Origin: Streptomyces roseofulvus
GTDB lineage: Bacteria > Actinomycetota > Actinomycetes > Streptomycetales > Streptomycetaceae
Direction: 5' to 3'
Length of the DNA stretch: 64,000 nucleotides
NCBI RefSeq assembly: GCF_039534915.1
Contig: NZ_BAAAWE010000001.1
Location: forward strand, 2,108,001-2,172,000
Under the pieces are notes generated by a model. The model did not search any database and was not told the origin of the DNA. It was given only the letters and a program-made list of their open reading frames with translations. The position numbers and the translations under genes were made by a program. Shown here one piece after another: positions 37,635-46,826 of this stretch (the stretch's first letter is position 1; every line of letters begins with the position of its first letter).

Positions 37635-38213
37635 CTACAGGTGCGGCAGGATCGCCGGCATCAGGTCCTGGAAGGTGCGGCCGTTGGCCGGGTTGCCCAG
37701 GGCCGTCATCTGCCAGCCGGAGCCGGCCCGGTGCACCTTCGCCATGATCTGCGCGGTGTACTGGCCGCCGCCGTCCAGGGTGTAGCGCGCGAGCTCCTGG
37801 CCGTTCGTCTCGTCGACGAGACGGCAGAAGGCGTTCTGCACCTCCTGGAACGTCTGCCCGGTGAAGGAGTTCACCGTGAAGACGATCTGGTCGATGTGGA
37901 CGGGCACCCGCTGGAGGTCGACGAGGATGGCCTCGTCGTCGCCGCCCTGGCCCACGCCGCCCACGAGGTTGTCCCCGGTGTGGCGGACGGAGCCGTCGTC
38001 ACTGACCAGGTGGCGGAAGAAGACCACGTCCACCGGCTGCTTCTCGGCGAAGAGCACCGCGGAGGCGTCCAGGTCGATCTCGCGGGTGCGCGAGCCGAAG
38101 AGTCCCCGGCGCGGCGCGGCCTGCCAGCCGAGCCCCATCCGCACCTGGGTGAGGCTGCCCCCGCCCTGCTTCTCCAGGCTGATGGCCTGCCCCTTGGTCA
38201 TGTTGACCGTCAC
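37635..38213 (-). CDS. TerD family tellurium resistance/stress protein
   Basis: A 192-residue TerD-family protein. The core motifs are ISLEKQGGGSLTQVRMGLGW near the start, DASAVLF, the Ca-binding-like GDNLVGGVGQGGDDEAI segment and FTVNSFTGQTFQEVQNAF, then RYTLDGGG. TerD proteins bind calcium through the acidic GDN/DDE residues and are associated with tellurite and cell-envelope stress; in Streptomyces several paralogues affect development. The GTG at 38213 with AGAGGGG 6 bases upstream was chosen over the ATG at 38201. It lies between uvrB and the TerD fusion on the same strand. Confidence 0.93.
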   Translation of the reverse strand: MTVNMTKGQAISLEKQGGGSLTQVRMGLGWQAAPRRGLFGSRTREIDLDASAVLFAEKQPVDVVFFRHLVSDDGSVRHTGDNLVGGVGQGGDDEAILVDLQRVPVHIDQIVFTVNSFTGQTFQEVQNAFCRLVDETNGQELARYTLDGGGQYTAQIMAKVHRAGSGWQMTALGNPANGRTFQDLMPAILPHL

Positions 38214-38329
38214 GCGCTGCCCCTCTCGTTCGTTGTGGCAGCACCCTACGCAGGCCCACTGACAACGTGCCGGGCGCGGCCCGGTTTTGTGTCGGTCTTG
38301 CAACACACCGGGCCGTCACCGGCCCCTCA

Positions 38330-38354
38330 GGCCCCGGTCGTCCGTGCCGGGGCC
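38330..38354 (-). terminator. Terminator after uvrB
   Basis: Eight-base arms 38330-38337/38347-38354 with a 9-base loop, just beyond the uvrB stop and before terD. Confidence 0.6.
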
Positions 38355-38361
38355 GCCGCCG

Positions 38362-40500
38362 TCACGCCAGGCCCGCCTCCTTCATCTGGCGCAGCTCCTT
38401 CTTGAGTTCGGCGACCTCGTCGCGCAGCCGGGCGGCCACCTCGAACTGCAGCTCGGCGGCGGCGGCGCGCATCCGCTCCGTCATCTCCTCGATGACGCCG
38501 GCCAGTTCGGCGGCGGGACGGTCGCCGAGCTCCAGCGTCGAGCCGCCCTTGGCGCCGGCCTTGCCCGCCTTCGGGGCGTGCGCGGCGAGCGAGGGCACCG
38601 GGGACTTGGCGCCCTTGCCGTCCTTGGCCTGCCGGTAGCCGGTGCCGAGGAGCTGCTCGGTGTCGACCTCCTCGCGCGCGATGGTGGCGACGATGTCGTT
38701 GATCTTCTTGCGGAGCGGCTGGGGGTCGATCCCGTGCTCCTTGTTGTAGGCGACCTGCTTCTCGCGGCGCCGGTTCGTCTCGTCGATGGCCTGCGCCATG
38801 GCCGGGGTGATGGTGTCGGCGTACATGTGGACCTGGCCCGAGACGTTCCGCGCGGCGCGGCCGATGGTCTGGATGAGGGAGGTCCCGGAGCGCAGGAAGC
38901 CCTGCTTGTCCGCGTCGAGGATGGCGACGAGGGAGACCTCGGGGAGGTCGAGGCCCTCGCGGAGCAGGTTGATGCCGACGAGGACGTCGTACTCGCCGGA
39001 GCGCAGCTCGCGGAGCAGCTCGATGCGGCGCAGGGTGTCCACGTCGCTGTGCAGGTAGCGGACCTGGATGCCGAGCTCCAGGAAGTAGTCGGTGAGGTCC
39101 TCGGCCATCTTCTTGGTGAGGGTGGTGACGAGGACGCGCTCGTCCCGCTCGGTGCGCACCCGGATCTCGTGGACCAGGTCGTCGATCTGGCCCTCGGTGG
39201 GCTTGACGACGACCTCGGGGTCGACGAGGCCGGTGGGGCGGATGATCTGCTCGACGAAGCCGTCGGAGCGGGACAGCTCGTAGGTGCCGGGGGTGGCGGA
39301 GAGGTAGACGGTCTGGCCGATCCGCTCCTGGAACTCCTCCCACTTCAGCGGGCGGTTGTCGAGGGCGGAGGGGAGCCGGAAGCCGTGGTCGACGAGGGTC
39401 CGCTTGCGGGAGGCGTCGCCCTCGTACATGGCGCCGATCTGCGGCACGGTGACGTGCGACTCGTCGATGACGAGGAGGAAGTCCTCGGGGAAGTAGTCGA
39501 GGAGGGTGTTGGGCGGGGAGCCGGGCAGGCGGCCGTCGAAGTGCATCGAGTAGTTCTCGATGCCGGAGCAGGAGCCGATCTGGCGCATCATCTCGATGTC
39601 GTAGGTGGTGCGCATCCGGAGCCGCTGGGCCTCCAGCATCTTGCCCTGCTTCTCCAGCTCCGCCAGGCGTCCTTCGAGCTCGCGCTCGATGTCGTTGACG
39701 GCCCGCTCCATGCGCTCGGGGCCGGCGACGTAGTGGCTGGCGGGGAAGACGTACAGCTGCTGGTCCTCGCTGATGATCTCGCCGGTCAGCGGGTGGAGGG
39801 TGGAGAGCGCCTCGATCTCGTCGCCGAACATCTCGATGCGGACGGCGAGCTCCTCGTACACGGGGAAGATCTCGATGGTGTCGCCGCGGACCCGGAAGGT
39901 GCCGCGCGTGAAGGCGAGGTCGTTGCGCGTGTACTGGATGTCGACGAAGCGGCGGAGCAGCTGGTCGCGGTCGATCTCCTCGCCGACCTTGAGCGGGACC
40001 ATGCGGTCCACGTACTCCTGCGGGGTGCCGAGGCCGTAGATGCAGGAGACGGAGGCGACGACGACCACGTCCCTGCGGGTGAGCAGCGAGTTGGTGGCGG
40101 AGTGGCGCAGCCGCTCGACCTCCTCGTTGATCGAGGAGTCCTTCTCGATGTAGGTGTCCGACTGGGGGACGTACGCCTCGGGCTGGTAGTAGTCGTAGTA
40201 CGAGACGAAGTACTCGACGGCGTTGTTCGGCAGGAGCTCGCGGAACTCGTTCGCCAGCTGGGCGGCCAGGGTCTTGTTCGGCGCCATCACCAGGGTGGGG
40301 CGCTGGAGCTTCTCGATCATCCAGGCCGTGGTGGCCGACTTGCCGGTGCCGGTGGCGCCGAGCAGGACGACGTCCTTCTCGCCGGCGCGGATGCGCCGGT
40401 CCAGCTCGGCGATGGCCGTCGGCTGGTCACCGCTCGGCTGGTAGGAGGAGACGACCTCGAAGGGCGCCACCGAACGTTCGATCTTGGAAACGGGCCGCAT
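38362..40500 (-). CDS. uvrB: Excinuclease ABC subunit B
   Basis: Helicase-fold damage verification subunit of nucleotide excision repair, 712 residues. Walker A is [12 protein letters not shown]; the beta-hairpin that clamps DNA follows in [12 protein letters not shown]; helicase motifs include [17 protein letters not shown] and QTIGRAARN; a C-terminal UVR motif ([21 protein letters not shown]) would bind UvrC. Before the UVR motif is a Lys/Gly/Ala linker. The ATG at 40500 is standard for actinobacterial UvrB ([17 protein letters not shown]). It is a minus-strand single gene upstream of terD; no SOS-box is evident in the 61 bp before it, so its promoter may lie partly in the next gene. Confidence 0.97.
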   Translation of the reverse strand: MRPVSKIERSVAPFEVVSSYQPSGDQPTAIAELDRRIRAGEKDVVLLGATGTGKSATTAWMIEKLQRPTLVMAPNKTLAAQLANEFRELLPNNAVEYFVSYYDYYQPEAYVPQSDTYIEKDSSINEEVERLRHSATNSLLTRRDVVVVASVSCIYGLGTPQEYVDRMVPLKVGEEIDRDQLLRRFVDIQYTRNDLAFTRGTFRVRGDTIEIFPVYEELAVRIEMFGDEIEALSTLHPLTGEIISEDQQLYVFPASHYVAGPERMERAVNDIERELEGRLAELEKQGKMLEAQRLRMRTTYDIEMMRQIGSCSGIENYSMHFDGRLPGSPPNTLLDYFPEDFLLVIDESHVTVPQIGAMYEGDASRKRTLVDHGFRLPSALDNRPLKWEEFQERIGQTVYLSATPGTYELSRSDGFVEQIIRPTGLVDPEVVVKPTEGQIDDLVHEIRVRTERDERVLVTTLTKKMAEDLTDYFLELGIQVRYLHSDVDTLRRIELLRELRSGEYDVLVGINLLREGLDLPEVSLVAILDADKQGFLRSGTSLIQTIGRAARNVSGQVHMYADTITPAMAQAIDETNRRREKQVAYNKEHGIDPQPLRKKINDIVATIAREEVDTEQLLGTGYRQAKDGKGAKSPVPSLAAHAPKAGKAGAKGGSTLELGDRPAAELAGVIEEMTERMRAAAAELQFEVAARLRDEVAELKKELRQMKEAGLA

Positions 40501-40561
40501 GCCACCACCGTACGACTCGCCACCGACAGTCGGGGGGTGATCGCCGCGCGGCGGCCCTCCG

Positions 40562-41458
40562 TCACCAGTCCTGGGAGCGGTGTCCGCCGCGCGGGGCGGA
40601 GCGGCGGGAGCCGCGGCCGGCGGGGCGGGCGGTCCAGTTCGCGGGCTCGCCGTAGCTGGGGACGTGGCGGGGCGCGGGGACGCCGGGGCGGTACGGGGAG
40701 CGGGCCGGGGCGCGCTGCCAGTCGGGGTCGCCCATGACGAGCAGCGGGTCGAACATGACGACGACGGCGGCCAGGATGAGGAAGACGGCGGGGCCGATCA
40801 GCATGGGCAGCAGCAGCGAGCCGGCGGAGGCGCCCGCGGCGGCGGCAGGGGCGGCGTGCAGGTGGACGCTGACGGCCGCCATGGCGGTGTAGTGCATGCC
40901 GCTGACGGCGACGCCCATGACGAGGCTGGCCCCGAGGCTGGCGAGGAAGCCGTGCACGGAGACCGCCGCCCAGAGGGCGGTGGTGGCGGCGACGACGGCG
41001 ATGACCACGGAGAGGGCGACGGTGAGGGTGTCGTACTCGATCCGACCCGGCAGCCGCATCCCGGCCATGCCGAGGTAGTGCATGGTGGCGACGCCGAGGC
41101 CGGTGATGGTGCCGCCGGTGACGAGGGTGAGCGCGGTGGCGCCCCGGTAGCCGACGATGAAGATCCCGACGCCGACCATGACGACGGCGACGCCGAGGCT
41201 GGCGAAGGTGATCGGCCGGTCGTAGTCGATCGGCGCCTGCCGGACCGAGAAGCCCATCATGGCGATGAAGTGCATGGTCCAGATGCCGGTGCCGATCGAG
41301 GTGGAGCCGAGCGCGAGCCAGCCCGCCTTGAAGGAGTCCTGGTGGCGCAGCGAGCGGGTCGTGCATCTCAGCCCCAGGGCACCGCCGAGGCAGGCCATGA
41401 GGAAGGCCGCCACCGGTGTGACGATGCCGTAGCTGAATCCGTCGACCGTGCCCTGCAT
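40562..41458 (-). CDS. MHYT-domain integral membrane sensor-like protein
   Basis: A 298-residue membrane protein with seven helices carrying the MHYT-type signature several times: [20 protein letters not shown] and [10 protein letters not shown]. The family is proposed to bind copper through the Met/His residues and to sense oxygen, CO or NO. In proteobacteria MHYT domains are joined to GGDEF/EAL or kinase modules; here the remaining 60 cytoplasmic residues are only Arg/Pro/Ser rich, with no output domain. I start it at the ATG at 41458 (GGAGGG 9 bases upstream), not at the GTG at 41476. It is divergent from ogt. Confidence 0.9.
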   Translation of the reverse strand: MQGTVDGFSYGIVTPVAAFLMACLGGALGLRCTTRSLRHQDSFKAGWLALGSTSIGTGIWTMHFIAMMGFSVRQAPIDYDRPITFASLGVAVVMVGVGIFIVGYRGATALTLVTGGTITGLGVATMHYLGMAGMRLPGRIEYDTLTVALSVVIAVVAATTALWAAVSVHGFLASLGASLVMGVAVSGMHYTAMAAVSVHLHAAPAAAAGASAGSLLLPMLIGPAVFLILAAVVVMFDPLLVMGDPDWQRAPARSPYRPGVPAPRHVPSYGEPANWTARPAGRGSRRSAPRGGHRSQDW

Positions 41459-41751
41459 GAGCGTGTGCCCTCCCACCCCTGGCGCATGGACGTCCGAAAA
41501 CAGTCGGTACCGCTGGGTAGTACTACCGGGGCGAGATTATGGCCCGTCCGGGGTGCGGTGAGCACCTGACCGGGGATTTTCCGGTCGCGAGACCGGAGCG
41601 AGACCGGTCCGTGACCTGCGGGGAGGCTCCCGCCGCCGGTTCGCCGCCGATCCGGCGTTCTGGCCGGAGGGCGTCGGTGGCGTGCCGGCGGCCGCCGGGG
41701 GTGCCGGCCGTCTCCGGTGGGGCTGTCGGTGCCGGGTCGTACGGTGAGGGC
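41459..41751. promoter_or_regulatory. Divergent MHYT gene/ogt intergenic region
   Basis: 293 bp without a gene. It contains a short perfect inverted repeat, CCGGTC (41581-41586) and GACCGG (41591-41596), that could be an operator or small hairpin. No clear promoter boxes were seen. Confidence 0.4.
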
Positions 41752-42306
41752 ATGGACATCGAGGACGGAGCGCGGGGCGTCACCGCCGAGTGGGCGGTCG
41801 TGGGCAGCGGCATCGGCCCGCTCTTCCTGGCGGCCACCGGGCGGGGGCTCGTGCGGGTCGAGTTCCACGCGCGCGAGGGGCGCCGGGAGCGGATGCCGGA
41901 GCGGCTCGCCGAGCAGCTGGGCGCCACGGTCGTCGAGAGCGCGACCGGGCTGCTCGCGGAGCCGGTGCGGCAGCTGGACCGGTACTTCGCGGGCGCGCTG
42001 CGCGTCTTCGACCTGCCGCTGGACTGGTCGCTGGCGACCGGCTTCAACCGCCAGGTGCTGCGCGAGCTGGCCGCGGGGGTCCCGTACGGGGCGGTCGTCG
42101 GGTACGGGGAGCTGGCGCGGCGCGTCGGGCAGCCGGGGGCGGCGCAGGCGGTGGGCGCGGCCATGGGCGCCAATCCGCTGCCGGTGGTGGTGCCGTGCCA
42201 CCGCGTGGTGGAGAGCGACGGCGGCCTCGGGGGCTTCGGCGGCGGGCTGGAGACGAAGCGGAGACTCCTGGCGCTGGAGGGCGTGCTGCCGGAGCCGCTG
42301 TTCTGA
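41752..42306 (+). CDS. ogt: Methylated-DNA-[protein]-cysteine S-methyltransferase
   Basis: Suicide repair enzyme that removes alkyl groups from O6-alkylguanine to its own cysteine. The 184-residue protein has the HTH DNA-binding part (VPYGAVVGYGELARRVGQPGAAQAVGAAMGANP) and the active-site PCHRVV motif with Cys149, followed by GGFGGGLETKRRLL. The start is the ATG at 41752; the longer open frame upstream is not supported by a ribosome binding site. It is 45 bp before an MFS transporter on the same strand, possibly co-transcribed. Ada-type extra domains are absent. Confidence 0.93.
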   Translation: MDIEDGARGVTAEWAVVGSGIGPLFLAATGRGLVRVEFHAREGRRERMPERLAEQLGATVVESATGLLAEPVRQLDRYFAGALRVFDLPLDWSLATGFNRQVLRELAAGVPYGAVVGYGELARRVGQPGAAQAVGAAMGANPLPVVVPCHRVVESDGGLGGFGGGLETKRRLLALEGVLPEPLF

Positions 42307-42351
42307 GACCGGGCGTTCCCCTCGGCCGGGGGCGACTGGCACACTCCGGTC

Positions 42352-43653
42352 GTGACCAAAACGCCCGACGCCCCTGACACCGCCGCGCTCGGCGAGACAG
42401 CCGCCCCCGTGGGCGCCGTCGCCCTGCCGGAACTGCGCCGCCGCGTCCAGGCGGTGCTCGTCGCCACCCAGATCCTCGGCGGCCTGGGGATCGCCACGGG
42501 GGTGGCGCTCGCCGCCGTCCTCGCCACAGAGGTGAGCGGTACGGACGCGCTGGCCGGGCTCGCCTCGACGGCCACGGTGGCCGGGCCCGCGCTGCTCGCG
42601 ATGCCGCTGGCGGCGCTGATGGCCCGCCGGGGCCGGCGGGCCGGTCTGGTGCTGGCCTATCTGCTGGGCGCGCTGGGCGCCGGGGTCGCGGTGCTCGGCG
42701 CGGTCGTGGGCAGTTTCGCGGTGCTGCTGGTGGGACTGGTGGGCTTCGGGGCGGGGTCCTCGGCCAATCTCGCGGCCCGGTTCGCCGCCGCCGACCTGGC
42801 GGAGCCGGACCGGCGGGCGCGGGCCATCTCGACGGTGGTGTGGGCGACCACGATCGGCGCCGTCCTCGGCCCGAACATCGCGGCTCCGGCCGGGCGGAGC
42901 GTCTCCGGTCTCGGCATCCCGGTGGCGGCGGGCCCCTTCGTGTGGGCCGCGGTGGTGTTCGTGGTCTCGGCGCTGGTGGTGGCGGTGCTGCTGCGGCCCG
43001 ATCCGCTGCTGACGGCGCGGGCGCTGGCCGCGGCGGACGAGGGCGCGGCGGCGGACCTGCCGGAGAACCGGTCGCTGCGGGCCGGGCTGCGCGCGGTCCG
43101 CGCGTCGCCGCAGGCGCGGATCGCCCTGGTGACCGTGGCCGCCTCGCAGACCGTGATGGTGTCGATCATGTCGATGACGCCGGTGGCGCTCACCCACCAC
43201 GGGGCCGGGATCGAGCTGATCGGGCTCGTCATCAGCGTGCACATCGCGGGCATGTACGCGTTCTCGCCGGTCATGGGCTGGCTCGCGGACCGGCTCGGCC
43301 GGCTGGCGGTGATCGGCCTCGCGGTCGGGCTGCTGGGGCTGGCGGCGCTGCTCGCGGGGACGGCGGGGGCGAGCCACACCCGGGTGGCGGCCGGCCTGTT
43401 CGTCCTGGGGCTGGGCTGGTCGGCCGGTCTGGTGTCGGGCTCGGCGCTGCTGACGGACTCGGTGCCGCAGGCGGCGCGCGCGGCCGTCCAGGGCCTGTCG
43501 GACACCGTGATGAACACGGCGGCGGGCCTCGGCGGCCTGGCGGCCGGCGTGATCGTCTCCCAGGCCGGCTACGGGCCGCTCAACGCGCTCGCGGCCTGTC
43601 TGCTGCTGCCGATGGGCGCGCTGGCCCTGCGGGGTGCGCTCCGCAGGGCCTGA
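42352..43653 (+). CDS. MFS transporter (putative drug efflux)
   Basis: A 433-residue transporter with 12 hydrophobic helices. Loop 2-3 carries ALMARRGRRAGLVLAY, a weak version of the MFS motif A, and the second half has GWLADRLGRLAVIG. A 30-residue soluble N-terminus precedes the first helix. The GTG at 42352 is the likely start; no strong ribosome binding site is visible, so a short leader or leaderless mRNA is possible. Substrate unknown; drug or metabolite efflux is the usual guess for this group. It follows ogt and is convergent with the cupin gene (15-bp gap). Confidence 0.88.
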   Translation: MTKTPDAPDTAALGETAAPVGAVALPELRRRVQAVLVATQILGGLGIATGVALAAVLATEVSGTDALAGLASTATVAGPALLAMPLAALMARRGRRAGLVLAYLLGALGAGVAVLGAVVGSFAVLLVGLVGFGAGSSANLAARFAAADLAEPDRRARAISTVVWATTIGAVLGPNIAAPAGRSVSGLGIPVAAGPFVWAAVVFVVSALVVAVLLRPDPLLTARALAAADEGAAADLPENRSLRAGLRAVRASPQARIALVTVAASQTVMVSIMSMTPVALTHHGAGIELIGLVISVHIAGMYAFSPVMGWLADRLGRLAVIGLAVGLLGLAALLAGTAGASHTRVAAGLFVLGLGWSAGLVSGSALLTDSVPQAARAAVQGLSDTVMNTAAGLGGLAAGVIVSQAGYGPLNALAACLLLPMGALALRGALRRA

Positions 43654-43668
43654 GCGGTACGGCCCGGG

Positions 43669-44028
43669 TCAGGGCAGGGTGATGTGGTACGCCTTGCGCA
43701 GCGTCTCGTGGACGGTCCAGGTGGTCCGGTCGCCCTCGCGCAGGACGCAGGCGTCGCCGGGCCCGATCTCCATCGTGGCGCCGCCCTCGACGGCGACGGT
43801 GGCGCGGCCGCTGACGACGACGAAGAGCTCGTTCGCCTCGGTGTCGGTGACGACGCCGGGGGTGATCTGCCAGATGCCGCGCAGCTGCTTGCCGTCGGCG
43901 GACTCCCACAGCACCTTGCCGGTCACCTCGGGGGCGCCGGAGACGATCTGGCCGGGGTCGAGCGGCTCGGGCTCGAGCGCGGCGTCGGGGATGTGGACGG
44001 CGAAGGAGGGGAGGTCGTGTGTCGTCAT
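43669..44028 (-). CDS. Cupin-domain protein
   Basis: A 119-residue single-domain cupin (small beta barrel). The two cupin motifs are visible as ELFVVVSGRATVAVEGG and GPGDACVLREGDRTTWTVHETLRK, but the usual His-rich metal ligands of motif 1 are mostly missing, as in the YlbA/ethanolamine-utilisation-like (DUF861) group that includes (S)-ureidoglycine aminohydrolase relatives. Most members in this group have no proven reaction. ATG at 44028. It is divergent from the pseudouridine genes across 287 bp, so a role in nucleoside catabolism is possible but not shown. Confidence 0.88.
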   Translation of the reverse strand: MTTHDLPSFAVHIPDAALEPEPLDPGQIVSGAPEVTGKVLWESADGKQLRGIWQITPGVVTDTEANELFVVVSGRATVAVEGGATMEIGPGDACVLREGDRTTWTVHETLRKAYHITLP

Positions 44029-44315
44029 GGCCGGTGACTGTAGCCGGGCTCCCGGCCCGCACCTGACACCGGGACCGCGGAACAAATCCCTCCGCTCATG
44101 GCTCTGACCAGGCACGTTGCGAACCCGTGCGGTCGGCGACGGATTCCGCAGCGGGGCCCTGCCCGTCGCTCCGGCGGGGCCCGGGGCGGATCGGCCCCGT
44201 CGGCCGGACGCCCGGGAACCGAATCCGTACCCCACTCGCACCCCCGTGCGAAAGGGGGGTGGCGGGAGATCGCCAGAGGTGTTTGCGGGGCGTCCGGGCG
44301 GCCGAGACATGGACC

Positions 44316-45236
44316 ATGACCACGACCACACTGGTGTCCGAAGAGGTACGGGAGGCGCTCCACGAGGGCCGTCCCGTCGTCGCCCTCGAATCGACGATCA
44401 TCGCCCACGGCCTGCCGCGGCCGCGGAACCTGGCGGTCGCCGTGGAGCTGGAGGAGTCGGTACGGGACCGCGGCGCCGTGCCCGCCACCATCGCCGTCGT
44501 CGACGGGGTGGCCCGGATCGGCCTCGACCGGGCGGGGCTGACCCGGATCGCCGAGGACCCGTCGGTGCGCAAGCTCGGCCACCGGGACCTGGCGCCCGCG
44601 CTCGCCACCGGCGCGACCGGGGCGACCACGGTGTCGGCGACGGCCCGGCTCGCGGACGCCGCGGGCATACGGGTCTTCGCCACCGGCGGTCTCGGCGGCG
44701 TGCACCGCGAGTGGCGCGAGACCCAGGACGAGTCCGCCGACCTGCGGCTGCTCGCCGAGGTCGGCGTCACCGTGGTGTGCGCGGGCGTGAAGTCCATCCT
44801 CGACGTGCCGGCGACGCTCCAGCGCCTGGAGACCCTGGGCGTCACGGTCGCCGGATACGGCACGGAGACCTTCCCCGGTTTCTACCTCTCCTCCTCCGGG
44901 GAGCCGGTCGACTGGACCCTGCGCAGCCCGGCGGAGGTCGCCGCCGTCATACGGGCACAGGAGGCGCTGGGCCGCCCCTGGTCGGCGCTGATCGTGGCCA
45001 ATCCGGTGCCGCAGGCGGAGCAGCTGGACCCGGCGCTGCACGACCGGGTGCTCGCCCGGGGCCTCGCCGAGCTGAAGGAGAAGGGGATCACCGGGCAGGC
45101 GGTGACGCCGTTCCTCCTGGAGTACCTGACCACCCACACGGACGGCGCGTCCCTGGAGGCCAACCTGGCGGCGGTGCGGGGCAACGTCCGCCTCGCGGCC
45201 GAGATCGCGGGGGCGTACGCCGCGGGCGAGCGGTGA
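44316..45236 (+). CDS. psuG: Pseudouridine-5'-phosphate glycosidase
   Basis: Cleaves pseudouridine 5'-phosphate to uracil and ribose 5-phosphate (a C-C glycosidic bond). The 306-residue protein has ALESTIIAHGLPRPRN at the start, TVSATARLADAAGIRVFATGG with the Gly-rich phosphate site, the catalytic lysine in CAGVKSILD, and the Asn-rich C-terminal part IVANPVPQAE. The ATG at 44316 begins MTTTTL. It overlaps the next gene, a PfkB-family kinase, by 4 bp (GTGA). The pair corresponds to the PsuK/PsuG pathway that salvages pseudouridine from RNA turnover. Confidence 0.95.
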   Translation: MTTTTLVSEEVREALHEGRPVVALESTIIAHGLPRPRNLAVAVELEESVRDRGAVPATIAVVDGVARIGLDRAGLTRIAEDPSVRKLGHRDLAPALATGATGATTVSATARLADAAGIRVFATGGLGGVHREWRETQDESADLRLLAEVGVTVVCAGVKSILDVPATLQRLETLGVTVAGYGTETFPGFYLSSSGEPVDWTLRSPAEVAAVIRAQEALGRPWSALIVANPVPQAEQLDPALHDRVLARGLAELKEKGITGQAVTPFLLEYLTTHTDGASLEANLAAVRGNVRLAAEIAGAYAAGER

Positions 45237-46159
45237 CGGAGGCCGGGGAGGCGGGGCGGGCCGGGGCGCTGCTGGTCGTCGGGGACGTCGTCACGGACGT
45301 GGTGGCCCGGCACCGTACCCCGCTCGCGCCGGCGACGGACACGGCGGCCGCGATCCGCACCCTGCCGGGCGGCGCCGGGGCCAACGCGGCCTGCTGGGCG
45401 GCCCGTTCGGGCGACCGGGAGGTACGGCTCCTCGGCCGGGTCGGCACGGAGTCGGCCGGCTGGCACGAGCGGGCGCTGGTCGCGGCGGGCGTCCGTCCGC
45501 TGCTCGTGCCCGACCCCGACGCTCCGACGGGCACGGTCATCGCCCTGGTCGACGAATCCGCCGAGCGGACCTTCCTGACGGACGGCGGGGCCATGCTGCG
45601 CCTCTGCCCCGACGACTGGTCGGCCGGACTGCTGGACGGGGTCGCGGCGCTTCACCTCTCCGGCTACCTCTTCTTCGCCCCCACGAGCCGGGCGGCGGCG
45701 CTCCTCGCCCTGCGGGACGCCCGGGCCGCCGGGACTCCCGTGAGCGTGGACCCGGCGTCGGCCGGCTTCCTGGCCCGGCTCGGGCCGGAGCGGTTCCTCG
45801 CGGCCGTGGCGGGCGCCTCCGTCCTGCTGCCCAACGCCGACGAGGCCCGGCTGCTCACCGGCGCGCCGGACGCGGAGGCGGCGGCCCGGGAGCTCAGCCG
45901 CCGGGTGCCGCTGGTCGTGGTGACGCTGGGCGCGGCGGGCGCGCTGGTCGCCGAGGCCGGGGCGGTCACGGCCCGGGTGACGGCCCCGGCCGTGCCGCCG
46001 GAGCGGCGGGTGGACTCGACGGGCGCGGGCGACGCGTTCACCGGCGCGTTCCTCGCCGCCCGGCTCGCGGGCGCGGACCCGGCGGAGGCGGCCCGGGCGG
46101 GGTGCGCGGCGGGCGCCGAGGCGGTGACGCTGGTCGGCGGCCGGCCGCCGTCAGTCTGA
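45233..46159 (+). CDS. psuK: PfkB-family carbohydrate kinase, probable pseudouridine kinase
   Basis: A 308-residue ribokinase-like (PfkB) kinase. The N-terminal signature has GGAGANAACWAARSG and GRVGTE; the C-terminal signature DSTGAGDAFTGAFLA holds the catalytic Asp. The GTG start overlaps the psuG stop (GTGA), and in E. coli and other bacteria a PfkB kinase next to psuG phosphorylates pseudouridine; hence the probable symbol. A ribokinase or adenosine kinase role cannot be ruled out by sequence. Its last 9 bp overlap the convergent kinase-like gene. No pseudouridine transporter is seen nearby. Confidence 0.85.
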   Translation: MTEAGEAGRAGALLVVGDVVTDVVARHRTPLAPATDTAAAIRTLPGGAGANAACWAARSGDREVRLLGRVGTESAGWHERALVAAGVRPLLVPDPDAPTGTVIALVDESAERTFLTDGGAMLRLCPDDWSAGLLDGVAALHLSGYLFFAPTSRAAALLALRDARAAGTPVSVDPASAGFLARLGPERFLAAVAGASVLLPNADEARLLTGAPDAEAAARELSRRVPLVVVTLGAAGALVAEAGAVTARVTAPAVPPERRVDSTGAGDAFTGAFLAARLAGADPAEAARAGCAAGAEAVTLVGGRPPSV

Positions 46160-46807
46160 GCCGAGCGCCCCGAGCCCGGTCCAGGCCGGGTGCCGCGGAT
46201 CGTCGGCCCGGACCACGACGTCGGCGGTCCCGGCGGGGTCGGTCTCCGCCTCGTACCGGGCGAAGGCGGGCAGCGTCCATGACTCCTCGGCGCGCCGGGC
46301 GAGGGCGGCGGGCGACAGGCGCAGATGGACGCTCAGGTCGAAGGGGAACCAGTGCCCGAGGAGGAAGGGGCCGTGGAGCAGCAGCACACCGCCGGGCGGC
46401 AGCGTCACATAGGGGCTGCGGGTCGCCCGGTCCTTCACCGGGTCCCACAGGTCGGGCAGGATCCGTCCGTCGCCGCCGGGCTCCAGCGGGGTGAACACCT
46501 CCCGCCACAGGGCGCCGGTGTCGGTCCAGCCGTCGTAGTAGGCGTCGGGGTCCTGCCTGCCGTGCTCGAACCGCAGCGACGCGGGCCGCAGGAATCCCGC
46601 GGTCCCCACGACGCACACCGGGCGCCCGCGGTCCCGCAGCTGTTCCGCGAGCAGCCCGGCCAGTTCCTCGCCGCCCGCGGCGGGGGCACCGTCGACGGCG
46701 ACCTTCAGCCGGTCGCCGCCGTCGGCGGGCGCGAGCCGGTCCAGGTGCCTGGCCAGCCGCCCGGCCATCCGGCCCCAGGTGATCGCCTCGTATCGCATCC
46801 CGCCCAT
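46151..46807 (-). CDS. Uridine kinase-like P-loop protein without the P-loop lysine
   Basis: A 218-residue protein of the uridine/phosphoribulokinase-like NTPase superfamily. The usual order is visible: beta-strand and loop VAVDGAPAAGG (36-46), DPDAYYDGWTD, then LLLHGPFLLGHWFPFDLSVHL and RYEAETDP. The Walker A loop should end GKT/S but here reads GAPAAGGEE, so the catalytic lysine is missing. It may be a non-canonical kinase, a pseudokinase or use other phosphate contacts. ATG at 46807 (46798 is an alternative). It is convergent with psuK, overlapping 9 bp, so a nucleoside role is tempting; unproven. Confidence 0.8.
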   Translation of the reverse strand: MGGMRYEAITWGRMAGRLARHLDRLAPADGGDRLKVAVDGAPAAGGEELAGLLAEQLRDRGRPVCVVGTAGFLRPASLRFEHGRQDPDAYYDGWTDTGALWREVFTPLEPGGDGRILPDLWDPVKDRATRSPYVTLPPGGVLLLHGPFLLGHWFPFDLSVHLRLSPAALARRAEESWTLPAFARYEAETDPAGTADVVVRADDPRHPAWTGLGALGSD

Positions 46808-46826
46808 TCTGCCCTGCGCCCGCTCC

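Noticed and set aside
41581..41596. Short inverted repeat CCGGTC/GACCGG upstream of ogt as an Ada-type operator
   Set aside because: Six-base arms of pure high-G+C sequence occur often by chance here; nothing else supports a regulator site.
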